DNA of 64,000 bases from WLJO01 sp945889085 (lineage in GTDB: Bacteria; Actinomycetota; Acidimicrobiia; Acidimicrobiales; Ilumatobacteraceae): assembly GCA_945889085.1 (NCBI GenBank), contig CAMDBM010000010.1:1-64000 (forward strand). Reading direction: 5' to 3'. Below the pieces are notes generated by a model. The model saw nothing but the letters and a program-made list of their open reading frames with translations, searched no databases and was not told the DNA's origin. This document shows positions 31,679 through 40,254 of this stretch, piece after piece; position 1 is the stretch's first letter, and the number at the start of each line of letters is the position of its first letter. Both the position numbers and the translations under genes were made by a program.

Positions 31679-33973
31679 TCAGGCGGGTCCGACGCTGACG
31701 GGCACCCCGTTCAGCGCGATGTTGCCGGACAGCGGGTCCACGAAGTACTCGTCGGTGAGCACGTTGGTGTTCACCCCGCGGTACTCGCTCGCAACCCGCA
31801 GCCTCACACCCGGCAGATCCTGCCCGAAGCCGTGCGGAATGCTCACGACGCCGGGACGGATTCCGTCGGTTATCTCTGCGGCAACGACCACCTCGCCGGT
31901 GCGCGACGCAACGCGGGCGGGTGCTCCGTCGGTGATCCCGAGCCGGGCCGCGTCCTCGGGGTGGATCTGCATGGTGCAGCGGTTCCTGCCCTTGGTGAGC
32001 ACACGGATGTTGTGCATCCAGGAGTTGTTGGAACGCACGTGGCGGCGCCCGATCAGCACCATCGAGGAGTCCCAGTCGCGCTGCAGCGAGGCCTCGAGGC
32101 GCGGGAGGTCCGTCAGGATCATGTCCGGCACCACCTCCACCCTGCCCGACGGCGTGCGCAGCAGGTTCGGGATGCGGCCGGCCTCGAGCTCGCCGAGGTC
32201 CACGCCGTGGGGGTTGGCCCGGAGCACGTCGAGCGACAGCCCATCGGGCCTCGAACCGAACGCGTCGCCGTACGGGCCGGTTCGCAGCATCACGTCGAGC
32301 ATGCGCTCCGGACCGGACGCGTCGCCGAGCATCGCCTCCATCTCGTCAACGTTGCGGCCGTGCACCGTGCCGAACTCGTCACGCGCAGCGGACTCGAGCA
32401 TTGCCCGCGCTCCGGCGCGGACGGTGTCGTTCGGGTCGGTGTGCGCGCCGTTGCCCTCCAGCACGGACGCGAGCCGCAGGATGATCTCCCACTCGTCGGG
32501 CTGGCGCTCGCCGTCGGGCCCCAGCTCGAGGGGAAGGATTGCCGGCGAGTAGTTCGCCACGTTGTGGACAGCGAAGTTGTAGAGCGCAAGGTCGTAGTGA
32601 CTCTTCTGCAAGGACGACGGCGGCGGCAGGATGACGTCGGCATGGCGTGTGGTCTCGTTGATGTACGGATCGATGGACACCATGAATCCGAGCGACTCGA
32701 ACGCCTTCGCGAGCCGGTTGCTGTTCGCGTTGGACGACACCGGGTTGCCGCCGTTGGTGACGAGCACGCGCACCTGGCCGGCGCCCGCCGTTTCGATCTC
32801 CTCGGGCAGTGCCGTCACGGGGAACTCACCGAGCGCCTCGAGATGCTTGCCCACACGCGACACCTGGCGCCCCATCCGGAAGCCCTTGCCGCTGCCCGGC
32901 TTGCCCTTCGACGAGGGTTGGCCCACCGCCCCCTTCGTGAACATCGCGCCGCCCTCTCGGTCGAGGTTGCCGCTCAGGATGTTCACGACGTCGACGAGCC
33001 ATGAGGCGAGCGTGCCGAACTCCTGTGTGCAGGTGCCGATCCGCCCGTACACGGCTGCGCAGGGGGCGGCAACGAGTTCGCGGGCGAGGCGGCGAACGGT
33101 GTCGGCGCTGATCCCGCACGCGAGGGCCACTGCTTCGGGCGTGTAGGGCGCGAGCAGTTCGGGGAGGCGATCGAGGCCGTTGCAGTACGCCGCAACGTTG
33201 TCGGGGCGGGCGATCCCCTCCGCAAGCATCGTGTGGGCGATCCCTGCGAGTAGGTGCGCGTCCGTCGCAGGGCGGATCGCCACGTGCTCGTCGGCGCGCT
33301 CGGCCGTCTCGCTGCGGCGCGGGTCCACCACCACCACCTTGCCGCCGCGTGCCTGGATGCGGTCGAGGCGCCCGGGGAAGTCGGGGGCGGTGCAGAGCGA
33401 ACCGTTCGAGGCGTGCGGGTTCGCCCCGAGCAACATGATGAACTGTGTGCGGTCGAGATCGGGCACCGGCACGGTGACGGAGCCGAACATGATGCTCGAG
33501 GTGATCTCCTTCGGACGCTGGTCCACCGTGGAAGCAGAGAAGCGGTTGCGCGAGCCGAGGCCCTGGATGAGGTTCCGGTTGAACATCATCGGTGCGAGAT
33601 TGTGCGCGCCGGGGTTGCCGAGGTAGATGGCCGCGGCGTCGCGCCCGTGTTCGTTGAGGAGGGGGAGCACGTTCGCCTCGATCGTGGCGAACGCCTCGTC
33701 CCACGACACCTCGACGAACTCGCCGTTGCGCTTGACGACCGGGCGGCGGAGGCGGTCCGGGTCGTCGTGGAAGTGCGTGAGGGTGGAACCCTTGGGGCAG
33801 ATGAACCCCTTGGAGAACACGTCCTCGCGGTCGCCACGGATACGGACCACCACCGGGGTCTCGCCCGGGCGCTCGGCGACGGTGAGTTCCAGCCCGCAGG
33901 TTGCCTCGCAGAGCGGGCAGGTGCGGTACGCGGTTCTCGTCTGGACCTCGGGGGCCTCGGGCGCTGTGGTCAT
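31679..33973 (-). CDS. molybdopterin-dependent oxidoreductase (DMSO reductase superfamily)
   Basis: A 764-residue enzyme. The N-terminal [4Fe-4S] ligands are in TCPLCEATCGL and GFICPKGST. MGD-binding motifs follow (IMLLGANPHASNGS, VVVDPRRSETA, VLVTNGGNPVSSNAN) and a C-terminal domain with CTMQIHPEDAARLGI. The active-site ligand region reads RNRFSASTVDQRPK, without Cys or Sec, so Ser or Asp is the likely Mo ligand. There is no Tat signal, so it is cytoplasmic. The ATG at 33973 is chosen because CAGAAT lies six bases upstream; an ATG at 33979 is possible. The substrate is unknown; relatives are annotated widely in actinobacteria without experimental function. Confidence 0.88.
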   Translation of the reverse strand: MTTAPEAPEVQTRTAYRTCPLCEATCGLELTVAERPGETPVVVRIRGDREDVFSKGFICPKGSTLTHFHDDPDRLRRPVVKRNGEFVEVSWDEAFATIEANVLPLLNEHGRDAAAIYLGNPGAHNLAPMMFNRNLIQGLGSRNRFSASTVDQRPKEITSSIMFGSVTVPVPDLDRTQFIMLLGANPHASNGSLCTAPDFPGRLDRIQARGGKVVVVDPRRSETAERADEHVAIRPATDAHLLAGIAHTMLAEGIARPDNVAAYCNGLDRLPELLAPYTPEAVALACGISADTVRRLARELVAAPCAAVYGRIGTCTQEFGTLASWLVDVVNILSGNLDREGGAMFTKGAVGQPSSKGKPGSGKGFRMGRQVSRVGKHLEALGEFPVTALPEEIETAGAGQVRVLVTNGGNPVSSNANSNRLAKAFESLGFMVSIDPYINETTRHADVILPPPSSLQKSHYDLALYNFAVHNVANYSPAILPLELGPDGERQPDEWEIILRLASVLEGNGAHTDPNDTVRAGARAMLESAARDEFGTVHGRNVDEMEAMLGDASGPERMLDVMLRTGPYGDAFGSRPDGLSLDVLRANPHGVDLGELEAGRIPNLLRTPSGRVEVVPDMILTDLPRLEASLQRDWDSSMVLIGRRHVRSNNSWMHNIRVLTKGRNRCTMQIHPEDAARLGITDGAPARVASRTGEVVVAAEITDGIRPGVVSIPHGFGQDLPGVRLRVASEYRGVNTNVLTDEYFVDPLSGNIALNGVPVSVGPA

Positions 33974-33979
33974 GCCCAT

Positions 33980-33985
33980 ATTCTG
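33980..33985 (-). promoter_or_regulatory. -10-like box CAGAAT of the molybdopterin oxidoreductase gene
   Basis: CAGAAT on the minus strand is six bases before the ATG at 33973, identical to the box before the xanthine dehydrogenase gene. Confidence 0.45.
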
Positions 33986-34003
33986 CCAGCCCGGGCAGGT
34001 GAG

Positions 34004-34009
34004 TACCGT
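34004..34009 (+). promoter_or_regulatory. -10-like box TACCGT of the enoyl-CoA hydratase gene
   Basis: TACCGT lies six bases before the ATG at 34016. The same hexamer precedes the acyl-CoA dehydrogenase gene at 37621 (37608-37613, seven bases). Confidence 0.45.
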
Positions 34010-34015
34010 AGGGAC

Positions 34016-34756
34016 ATGACCAGCGACCTCGTCCTGCGGACCGACCGGCCCGATGGCCTCACCACCCTCACGCTCAACCGCCCCGACAAGCTGAACGCCC
34101 TGACGCCCGGCTCGTTCATCGCGCTGCGAACCCATCTCGACGCGATCGCCACAGATGCCTCGGTGGGTTGTGTGGTGCTGCAGGGCTCCGGGCGCTCGTT
34201 CTGCGCCGGCCACGACCTGAACTCCATCTCCACGGGGGAACGGGCGCCGAGCAAGCTCTACGAGTCCGAGACGGTCGAGGCGCTCGAGCGGCTGCCGCAG
34301 CCGACCATCGCCCGTATCCACGGTCACTGCTTCACGGGTGGGCTCGAACTCGCACTCGGCTGCGACTTCCTCATCTGCGCCGAGAGCACCAAGCTCGGTG
34401 ACACGCACGGCCAGTGGGGCCTCGTGCCCGTGTGGGGGATGTCAGTGCGACTGCCCGAGCGGGTCGGCCTGTCGAAGGCGAAGGAGCTCATGTTCACGAG
34501 CCGTCGCCTCTCGGGCCCGGACGCCGCGGCGATCGGCCTCGTCGATTACTGCGTGGCCGATGACGAACTCGATGTGAAGGTGGAATCGCTGGCCAGGGAG
34601 ATCCTCGCCAACTCGTGGGGCACGAACCGCATCGACAAGCAGTTGCTCTATGCGGCGGGCGAGCGCACCCGTGAGGACGCTCTTGCGAACGAGCGGCTCC
34701 TGCCGTTCGGCCTGCCCGACGACATGCAGGACCGCATGCGCGCCGGCGGCCGCTAA
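34016..34756 (+). CDS. enoyl-CoA hydratase/isomerase family protein
   Basis: A 246-residue crotonase-fold protein. The oxyanion-hole segments are SFCAGHDLNSIS and GHCFTGGLELALGCDF. GDTHGQWGLVPVWGMSVRLP corresponds to the region of the second catalytic acid, but the usual Glu pair is not obvious, so the exact reaction (hydration, isomerisation or hydrolysis) is open. The frame runs open far upstream inside the oppositely oriented oxidoreductase gene; the ATG at 34016 is supported by homology and a six-base TACCGT box. It probably acts in fatty or aromatic acid CoA metabolism. Confidence 0.88.
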   Translation: MTSDLVLRTDRPDGLTTLTLNRPDKLNALTPGSFIALRTHLDAIATDASVGCVVLQGSGRSFCAGHDLNSISTGERAPSKLYESETVEALERLPQPTIARIHGHCFTGGLELALGCDFLICAESTKLGDTHGQWGLVPVWGMSVRLPERVGLSKAKELMFTSRRLSGPDAAAIGLVDYCVADDELDVKVESLAREILANSWGTNRIDKQLLYAAGERTREDALANERLLPFGLPDDMQDRMRAGGR

Positions 34757-34767
34757 TCCCAACCGCG

Positions 34768-34874
34768 TTCTGACGGCACATTTCCCACGTATACGTGGGA
34801 AATGCTTGCCCAAAATCGAAGTGACGTTTTGGGCAAGGTTTCCCCTCACCCGCGTGGGAAATGTGCCGTCAGAA
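34768..34874. repeat. nested inverted-repeat element between convergent genes
   Basis: A perfect 22-bp inverted repeat (34768-34789 with 34853-34874; arms start TTCTGACGGCACATTTCCCA) encloses two more structures. One is a 26-bp perfect palindrome (34779-34804) that reuses half of the left arm. The other is an 11-bp stem (CTTGCCCAAAA, 34805-34815, with 34827-34837) around an 11-base loop. The motif CGTGGGAAATG therefore occurs twice on the plus strand, with its complement once. The right arm covers the stop codon of the OSBS-like gene. It may be a bidirectional terminator, a REP-like element or a relic of a non-autonomous mobile element; no target duplication is evident. Confidence 0.85.
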
Positions 34875-35981
34875 TGCAGTGAGGGGGAGGGTTTCGCTGG
34901 AGGTCACGAAGTCGGCGAGTGCACTCGCCAGAGGCGTGACACCGATTCCGGCGCCGGACGGCACGCGCAGGCAGCCGTCCTCGAGCACGAAGGGCTCGGT
35001 GAGATCGCGATGGAAGTAGCGATCCGACGCGGAGAGGTCGCCGGGCAGGGTGAACCCGGGAAGCGCCGCGAGCGCGAGATTTGCTGCCCGCCCGATACCC
35101 GTCTCGAGCATCCCCCCGCACCACAGGTCCACGCCACGGGCGAGACACAGATCGTGGATGCGCACGGCCTCGAGCACGCCACCGACGCGCGCCGGCTTCA
35201 CGTTCACCACACTGCACGCCCCGAGCGCGAGCGCCTCGACTGCCTGGCGCACCGAGCAGATGGACTCATCGAGACAGATCGGGGTGGCGATCAGTTCGGC
35301 GAGACGGGCGTGGCCGAACAGGTCATCCTCCGGGAGCGGCTGCTCGATGTGCTGCAGTCCGAAGGGGTCGAGCGCCTCGAGCGCCGCAACGTCAGCGAGC
35401 GAGTACGCCTGATTGGCGTCCACTTGGAGCATCAACGCGTCGCCGAAACGCTCCCGCACGGCCCGCACGGGCACCACGTCGTTGCCGGGCTCGATCTTCA
35501 GTTTCACCCGTCGGTATCCCTGCGCCACGTACCCGCCGACAACGTCGAGCAGTTCCGCCACCGAGGGCTGGATGCCCACGGCAACGCCTGCGGGAACGAG
35601 TCGTGGAATCGTCCCGAGGCGGGTGGCGAGCGAGATCCCGTCCATGCGGCACTCAGCATCGAGCACGGCCGCCTCGAGCGCCGCCTTGGCCATGCGGTGC
35701 CCACGCACCGGGGCGAGGCGTTCGGCGATGCCAGCGGCCTGCACATCGGCGGGATCGAGCCTGGGCAGCAGGAACCGCTTGGTCACCTCATAGGCGCCGG
35801 CGGTGTACTCCGGCGAGTAGAGCGGCTCCACCTCGGCCACGCACTCGCCCCAGCCCTCCCCGTCCGGCCCGAGGACACGGACGAGGAAGCCGTGGCGCGC
35901 CGTCTCGACCCCGTAGGAGGTCCGGAACGGGCGGACCAGTGGCAGCGCGAAGCGATGCAGTTCGACATGGGTGAACCTCAC
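34869..35981 (-). CDS. menC: o-succinylbenzoate synthase-like enolase superfamily enzyme
   Basis: A 370-residue member of the MLE subgroup of the enolase superfamily. The catalytic Lys pair is in VKLKIEPG, metal ligands follow in LQVDANQAY, HIEQPLPEDD and ICLDESICS, and the second catalytic Lys is in VVNVKPARVGG. Length and pattern match the type-2 MenC group, whose members make o-succinylbenzoate for menaquinone and may also racemise N-acylamino acids. No other men genes are nearby, so the alternative activity cannot be excluded. The GTG at 35981 has AACCCT six bases before it, overlapping the -10 of the divergent acyl-CoA ligase gene. Confidence 0.85.
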   Translation of the reverse strand: MRFTHVELHRFALPLVRPFRTSYGVETARHGFLVRVLGPDGEGWGECVAEVEPLYSPEYTAGAYEVTKRFLLPRLDPADVQAAGIAERLAPVRGHRMAKAALEAAVLDAECRMDGISLATRLGTIPRLVPAGVAVGIQPSVAELLDVVGGYVAQGYRRVKLKIEPGNDVVPVRAVRERFGDALMLQVDANQAYSLADVAALEALDPFGLQHIEQPLPEDDLFGHARLAELIATPICLDESICSVRQAVEALALGACSVVNVKPARVGGVLEAVRIHDLCLARGVDLWCGGMLETGIGRAANLALAALPGFTLPGDLSASDRYFHRDLTEPFVLEDGCLRVPSGAGIGVTPLASALADFVTSSETLPLTAF

Positions 35982-35986
35982 CGTCG

Positions 35987-35993
35987 TAGGGTT
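35987..35993. promoter_or_regulatory. overlapping divergent -10-like boxes (menC-like and acyl-CoA ligase)
   Basis: TAGGGT (35987-35992, plus) is eight bases before the ATG at 36001. AACCCT (35988-35993, minus) is six bases before the GTG at 35981. The two starts lie only 19 bases apart and the boxes share five positions. Confidence 0.4.
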
Positions 35994-36000
35994 TCACAAC

Positions 36001-37563
36001 ATGTACCCCGGAATCCATGCCGAACAACGAGCCGACCAACCTGCCGTCGTCATGGCGGGCTCCGGGGAGGTCGTGACCTACCGCGAATACGAGGAGCGCT
36101 CGAACCGCATGGCGCACCTGCTGAGGGCCGAGGGACTCCGGCGTGGCGACCATTTCGCGATCGTCATGGAGAACCACCCGTGGTACATGCCGATCTGCTG
36201 CGCAGGCGAGCGCTCGGGCCTGTATTTCACCCCGGCGAACTCTCACCTGACCACCGATGAGCTCGGGTACATCTTCGAGAACTCCGAGTCCCAGGTTGTG
36301 GTGACGAGTTCCCAATTGCTCGATGTTGCCCTCTCGGCACTCCCACTGGCACCGAACGTGCGGCTGTGTCTGGTGGCCGACGGCACCGGACCGTATGCCA
36401 ACGTGGGCGCAACCCGCGTACTCCCCCTCGAGGAGACGCTCGCTGCGTTCCCGTCCACCCCGATCAGCGACGAGTCCGCCGGGAACCAGATGCTCTACTC
36501 ATCGGGAACCACCGGACGGCCCAAGGGCATCCTCCGCGAACTGCCGAATGTCCCGGTGGGGGAATCCGGCTCGGAGTTCCTCATGAGCATCTGGCTGTAC
36601 CGCGAGGGCCAGACGTATCTCTGCCCGGCACCGCTTTACCACAGTGCTCCGCAGGCAGCAGCGGGCCTCACCATCCGAAAGGGCGGCACGGTGGTCGTCA
36701 TGGACAAGTTTGACCCGGAGCACTTCTTGCAGCTCGTCGAGCAGCACCGTGTCACCCACACCCAGATGGTGCCCACGATGTTCTCGCGCCTCCTCAAACT
36801 TCCCGATGACGTGCGCAACAAGTACGACCTCTCGTCGCTCGAGATGGTGGTGCACGCAGCGGCCCCGTGCCCAGTACCCATCAAGGAACGGATGCTCGAA
36901 TGGTGGGGTCCGATCATCCGGGAGTACTACAGCGCCACCGAAGGGCTCGGACTCACGCTCTGCGACAGCGCCGAGTGGCTTGCCCACAGGGGAACGGTCG
37001 GGCGCTGCATCCTCGGCGAGATGCACATCCTCGATGACGACATGAACGAGTGCCCCCAGGGCCAGCCCGGAACCGTGTGGTTCAAGTCGCCCATCCACTA
37101 CGAGTACTTCAACGATCCCGCGAAGACGAGGGACAGCAGCTCACCCGACGGCGGGCTGAAGACCGTCGGCGATGTCGGCTACGTCGACACGGACGGCTAC
37201 CTGTTCCTCACGGACCGGGCCACGTTCATGATCATCTCCGGCGGTGTGAACATCTACCCGCAGGAGACCGAGAACCTCTTCATCACCCACCCGAAGGTGG
37301 CCGATGCCGCCGTGTTCGGCATTCCCAACCCGGATCTCGGCGAGGAGATGAAGGCCGTCATCCAGCTAATGCCCGGCATCGAGCCGAGCACGGAGGTCGT
37401 CAACGAGCTCATGGACTTCTGCCGGGCCAACCTGTCCCTGCAGAAGTGCCCGCGCTCAATCGACTTCGAGGAACAACTTCCCCGTACGCCCACCGGCAAG
37501 CTGTTCAAGAAGCCGCTCCGCGACCGCTACTGGGCAGAACACGGTGGGAGCCGCATCGTGTGA
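36001..37563 (+). CDS. acyl-CoA synthetase (AMP-forming, FadD-like)
   Basis: A 520-residue ANL-superfamily ligase. The P-loop-like motif A3 is LYSSGTTGRPKG (about 165-176), A5 is YYSATEGLG, A7/A8 are VGDVGYVDTDGYLFLTDR, and the catalytic Lys of A10 lies in PRTPTGKLFKK. A long insertion of charged residues is absent, as expected for fatty or aryl acid ligases. The open frame extends upstream to 35971, but the ATG at 36001 is preferred because a TAGGGT box would place the transcript start there. The acyl-CoA dehydrogenase gene follows after 57 bases, suggesting a degradation unit for an unknown acid. Confidence 0.9.
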   Translation: MYPGIHAEQRADQPAVVMAGSGEVVTYREYEERSNRMAHLLRAEGLRRGDHFAIVMENHPWYMPICCAGERSGLYFTPANSHLTTDELGYIFENSESQVVVTSSQLLDVALSALPLAPNVRLCLVADGTGPYANVGATRVLPLEETLAAFPSTPISDESAGNQMLYSSGTTGRPKGILRELPNVPVGESGSEFLMSIWLYREGQTYLCPAPLYHSAPQAAAGLTIRKGGTVVVMDKFDPEHFLQLVEQHRVTHTQMVPTMFSRLLKLPDDVRNKYDLSSLEMVVHAAAPCPVPIKERMLEWWGPIIREYYSATEGLGLTLCDSAEWLAHRGTVGRCILGEMHILDDDMNECPQGQPGTVWFKSPIHYEYFNDPAKTRDSSSPDGGLKTVGDVGYVDTDGYLFLTDRATFMIISGGVNIYPQETENLFITHPKVADAAVFGIPNPDLGEEMKAVIQLMPGIEPSTEVVNELMDFCRANLSLQKCPRSIDFEEQLPRTPTGKLFKKPLRDRYWAEHGGSRIV

Positions 37564-37620
37564 TCCCCTCCGGGACGCGCCGTGTGACGGTGACGCTCCC
37601 GATCCCCTACCGTGGTCGAC

Positions 37621-38850
37621 ATGGCCATCGACTTCACGCTCACACCCGAACTCGAAGACATCCGCATGCGCGTCCGTGCGTTCATCGAGGACATCGTCCA
37701 GCCCGCCGAGGCAAACCTCCACCGTGTGAGCGAGGAGGACCGGCGTGGCTACGTGAAGATGCTGGTGGGCCTGCGCGCCCAGGCGCGCGAGGCAGGGATC
37801 TGGTTGCCGCACATGCCCAAGGAGTGGGGTGGCATGGGGCTCGGCCATGTGCAGCTCGCGATGGTTCAGGCCGAGGCGGCCAAGGCGAGCTACGGACCGT
37901 TCATCTTCAACTGCCAGGCGCCCGACGAGGGCAACATGCACACCCTGCTGCACTGGGGTACGCCCGAGCAGAAGGAGAAGTACCTCCGTCCGCTGTGCGA
38001 GGGGACCGCCATGTCGTGCTTCGCAATGACCGAGCCCGAGGTGGCCGGCTCTGACCCCACGCTCATCAAGACCACAGCGGTGCCGGACGGTGACGAATGG
38101 GTGATCAACGGGCACAAGTGGTTCATCTCCAACGCCCGCCGCGCCAAGTTCGCGATCGTCATCGCCCGCACCGAGGACAACCCCGACCTGCCGCAGGCAG
38201 CAAACACGGCGTTCCTCGTCGACCTGCCGAGCGACGGCTGGAACCGCGTTCGAGAGATCGAGACGATGCACGGCGGCACCGGTCACTCCGAGATCATGAT
38301 CGAGGACCTGCGCGTGCCGAGTGCCAACATGCTGGGCGGCCGCGGCCAGGGTCACCTGCTCGGCCAGTACCGACTCGGGCCGGCGCGCCTCGCCCACTGC
38401 ATGCGCTGGATCGCACAGGCAGAGACCGCGCTCGACCTCATGGTGGCGCGCTCGCTCGTGCGCTACTCGCACGGCTCGATCCTTGCCGAGAAGCAGGGCA
38501 TCCAGTGGCTGATCGCCGATTCCTCGATGGAGCTGTACCAGGCAAAACTGATGGTGCTGCACGCCGCGTTCCGCATTGACCAGGGCCTCGACTTCAAGAG
38601 CGAGGTCTCGATGGCCAAGCACTTCGTCGCCAACATGCTCAACCGTGTGATCGACCGCTCCATCCAGGTGCACGGCGCGCTCGGCTACTCCACTGATACA
38701 CCGCTCGCGCACATGTACCAGCACGCACGCTGGGCGCGCTTCGCGGACGGCGCGGATGAGATCCACCAGATGCGCATCGCCCAGCGGACGATCAGCGCCT
38801 ACCGCGATTCGGGTTCCACCCGCACCGCAACCGGCGACCTCCCCATCTGA
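37621..38850 (+). CDS. acyl-CoA dehydrogenase
   Basis: A 409-residue FAD-dependent acyl-CoA dehydrogenase. CFAMTEPEVAGSDPTLIKT and WVINGHKWFISNA form the FAD-binding middle domain, and the C-terminal helical domain ends with QVHGALGYSTDTPLAHMYQHARWARFADGADEIHQMRIAQ (the conserved arginine and ADGADEIH segment). It resembles the FadE/CaiA-like group that handles long or unusual acyl chains. The ATG at 37621 follows TACCGT by seven bases; a GTG at 37612 in the same frame falls inside that box and was rejected. Confidence 0.92.
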   Translation: MAIDFTLTPELEDIRMRVRAFIEDIVQPAEANLHRVSEEDRRGYVKMLVGLRAQAREAGIWLPHMPKEWGGMGLGHVQLAMVQAEAAKASYGPFIFNCQAPDEGNMHTLLHWGTPEQKEKYLRPLCEGTAMSCFAMTEPEVAGSDPTLIKTTAVPDGDEWVINGHKWFISNARRAKFAIVIARTEDNPDLPQAANTAFLVDLPSDGWNRVREIETMHGGTGHSEIMIEDLRVPSANMLGGRGQGHLLGQYRLGPARLAHCMRWIAQAETALDLMVARSLVRYSHGSILAEKQGIQWLIADSSMELYQAKLMVLHAAFRIDQGLDFKSEVSMAKHFVANMLNRVIDRSIQVHGALGYSTDTPLAHMYQHARWARFADGADEIHQMRIAQRTISAYRDSGSTRTATGDLPI

Positions 38851-38864
38851 CCCACTCACTGTGT

Positions 38865-38911
38865 TTCCCGGTCTATGTCTGGCGGACAGGTCGCCAGACA
38901 TAGACCGGGAA
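38865..38911. repeat. 20-bp perfect inverted repeat (long hairpin)
   Basis: TTCCCGGTCTATGTCTGGCG (38865-38884) pairs perfectly with 38892-38911 around a 7-base loop (GACAGGT). It lies between the convergent acyl-CoA dehydrogenase and zur genes, 24 bases from the zur stop. It is probably a bidirectional terminator, though no T-tract follows on either side. Confidence 0.8.
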
Positions 38912-38935
38912 TGTTGGAGGGAAAGGGCGCCGACG

Positions 38936-39385
38936 TCAGGAGCAGTCTGCGCAGAGCCCGAAGATGTCGATCGCATGGTGCCGGGCGGCAAACCCCTTCG
39001 CCCGCACCAGGTCGTCGATCGCCTCGTCGAGCGACTGCTCCACGCGCGCACCGAGCGTGAAGTCCTGCACCGAGCCGCACTGCTCGCAGACGAGATGGTG
39101 ATGGTGGCCGGTGAGGGCCTCCGCAAGCTCGTAGAACGCGTGGTCCGCGCCGTGCACGAGTCGTCGAACAATTCCCGCTTCCTCGAGCACCGACAGATTG
39201 CGGTAGGCGGAGCTCTGCGCGAGCGACGGTGCACTGGCCAGCAGCGTGGGCAGTGTCACCGGACCGCTGTTGGCGGCGAGCGCGTCGACGATCTGACGGC
39301 GGCTCTCGGTGTACCGCTGATCTCGCGCGCGCAGGCGCTCATCGACCTGTCGATGGAGATCCGCCGCTGCAGCCCCAGTCGCCAC
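38936..39385 (-). CDS. zur: Fur-family regulator, probably Zur
   Basis: A 149-residue Fur-family repressor. The winged helix (SAPSLAQSSAYRNLSVLEEAGIVRR) is followed by HHHHLVCEQCGSVQDF, with one CxxC, and a C-terminal CADC giving the second CxxC of the structural zinc site. It is the last gene of the znuA-znuC-znuB run. The GTG at 39385 starts four bases after the znuB stop. Linkage to zinc uptake genes and the AT-rich GAATGATTC boxes before znuA indicate zinc-dependent repression of this operon. The open frame upstream of 39385 lies inside znuB and was not used. Confidence 0.88.
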   Translation of the reverse strand: MATGAAAADLHRQVDERLRARDQRYTESRRQIVDALAANSGPVTLPTLLASAPSLAQSSAYRNLSVLEEAGIVRRLVHGADHAFYELAEALTGHHHHLVCEQCGSVQDFTLGARVEQSLDEAIDDLVRAKGFAARHHAIDIFGLCADCS

Positions 39386-39389
39386 GGCG

Positions 39390-40253
39390 CTACTTCCCCC
39401 CGTGGGCGGCACCCGCGCGCTTGACACGCAGAAGGCTCGAGGCAACGAGTGCCAGTACGAAGAACCCGATCGTGACCAGCACGATGGTCCCGCCGGACGG
39501 CAGGTCCACTGCGTAGGACACGACGATCCCGACCACCGCGGACACCACCGCCACCGCAACTGCATACAGACAGGTACTGCGGAAGCTTCCGGCGAACAAC
39601 TGGGCGGTGGCTACCGGCACGACCATGAGGGCACTGACCAGCAGCACGCCGACGACACGCATCGACACAACGACCGTCAGGGCCGTCAGCGTTGCGAGCA
39701 GGATGTTGATACCGATGACCGGGATGCCGAGTGCCCGCGCGAACTCCTCGTCGTTGCTCACGGCAAACAGCACCGGGCCGAGCAGCAACACCACGCCGAG
39801 CACGACCGCCGCGAGAATGGCAAACACCACCAGATCACCGTTTGAGGTAGTGGTGATACTGCCGAAGAGGTATTGCGTGAGGTTCCGCGATCCTGACGGG
39901 GCCTTGCTGACGAGCACGACACCCCCGGCGATACCCCCGTAGAAGAGCACCGCGAGGGCGATCTCCCCCGTGGTGTCGCTGGCGGCACGGACGATCTCGA
40001 TCGCAACGGCACCGAGCACCGCCACGATGACGGCGATCAGTACCGGAGTGCGGTGGACAACGAGACCGAGCGCAACACCGGTGACCGCCACATGGCCGAG
40101 GCCGTCACCGATCAGGGCCAGCCTGCGCTGCACGAGGAAGATGCCGACGGCCGGCGCCGTGATTCCCACGAGCACTGCGGCCACGAGGGCGCGCTGCAGG
40201 AAGTCATACTTGAAGACCGCGGTGATCGCATTGGCGAGGAGCACTGCGCCCAC
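39390..40253 (-). CDS. znuB: zinc ABC transporter permease ZnuB
   Basis: A 287-residue ABC-3 family permease with eight or so membrane helices. The conserved GDGLGHVAVTGVALG segment and the cytoplasmic EEFARALGIPVIGINILLA coupling region are typical of ZnuB/MntB. The GTG at 40253 lies one base after the znuC stop; a longer frame to 40295 overlaps znuC. The C-terminus ends in a basic tail followed directly by zur. It forms the membrane channel for zinc delivered by ZnuA. Confidence 0.9.
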   Translation of the reverse strand: MGAVLLANAITAVFKYDFLQRALVAAVLVGITAPAVGIFLVQRRLALIGDGLGHVAVTGVALGLVVHRTPVLIAVIVAVLGAVAIEIVRAASDTTGEIALAVLFYGGIAGGVVLVSKAPSGSRNLTQYLFGSITTTSNGDLVVFAILAAVVLGVVLLLGPVLFAVSNDEEFARALGIPVIGINILLATLTALTVVVSMRVVGVLLVSALMVVPVATAQLFAGSFRSTCLYAVAVAVVSAVVGIVVSYAVDLPSGGTIVLVTIGFFVLALVASSLLRVKRAGAAHGGK

Positions 40254-40254
40254 G

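Noticed and set aside
31679..34408. Extended 909-residue start of the molybdopterin oxidoreductase
   Set aside because: The extra N-terminus is antisense to the enoyl-CoA hydratase gene and lacks homology; a -10-like box supports the ATG at 33973.
34768..34874. Insertion sequence or MITE
   Set aside because: No transposase, no flanking target duplication could be seen; it is kept as an inverted-repeat element of unknown origin.
37456..39234. 592-codon antisense frame over the acyl-CoA dehydrogenase
   Set aside because: Low-complexity His/Asp/Arg-rich translation typical of antisense shadows; it also crosses the 20-bp inverted repeat.
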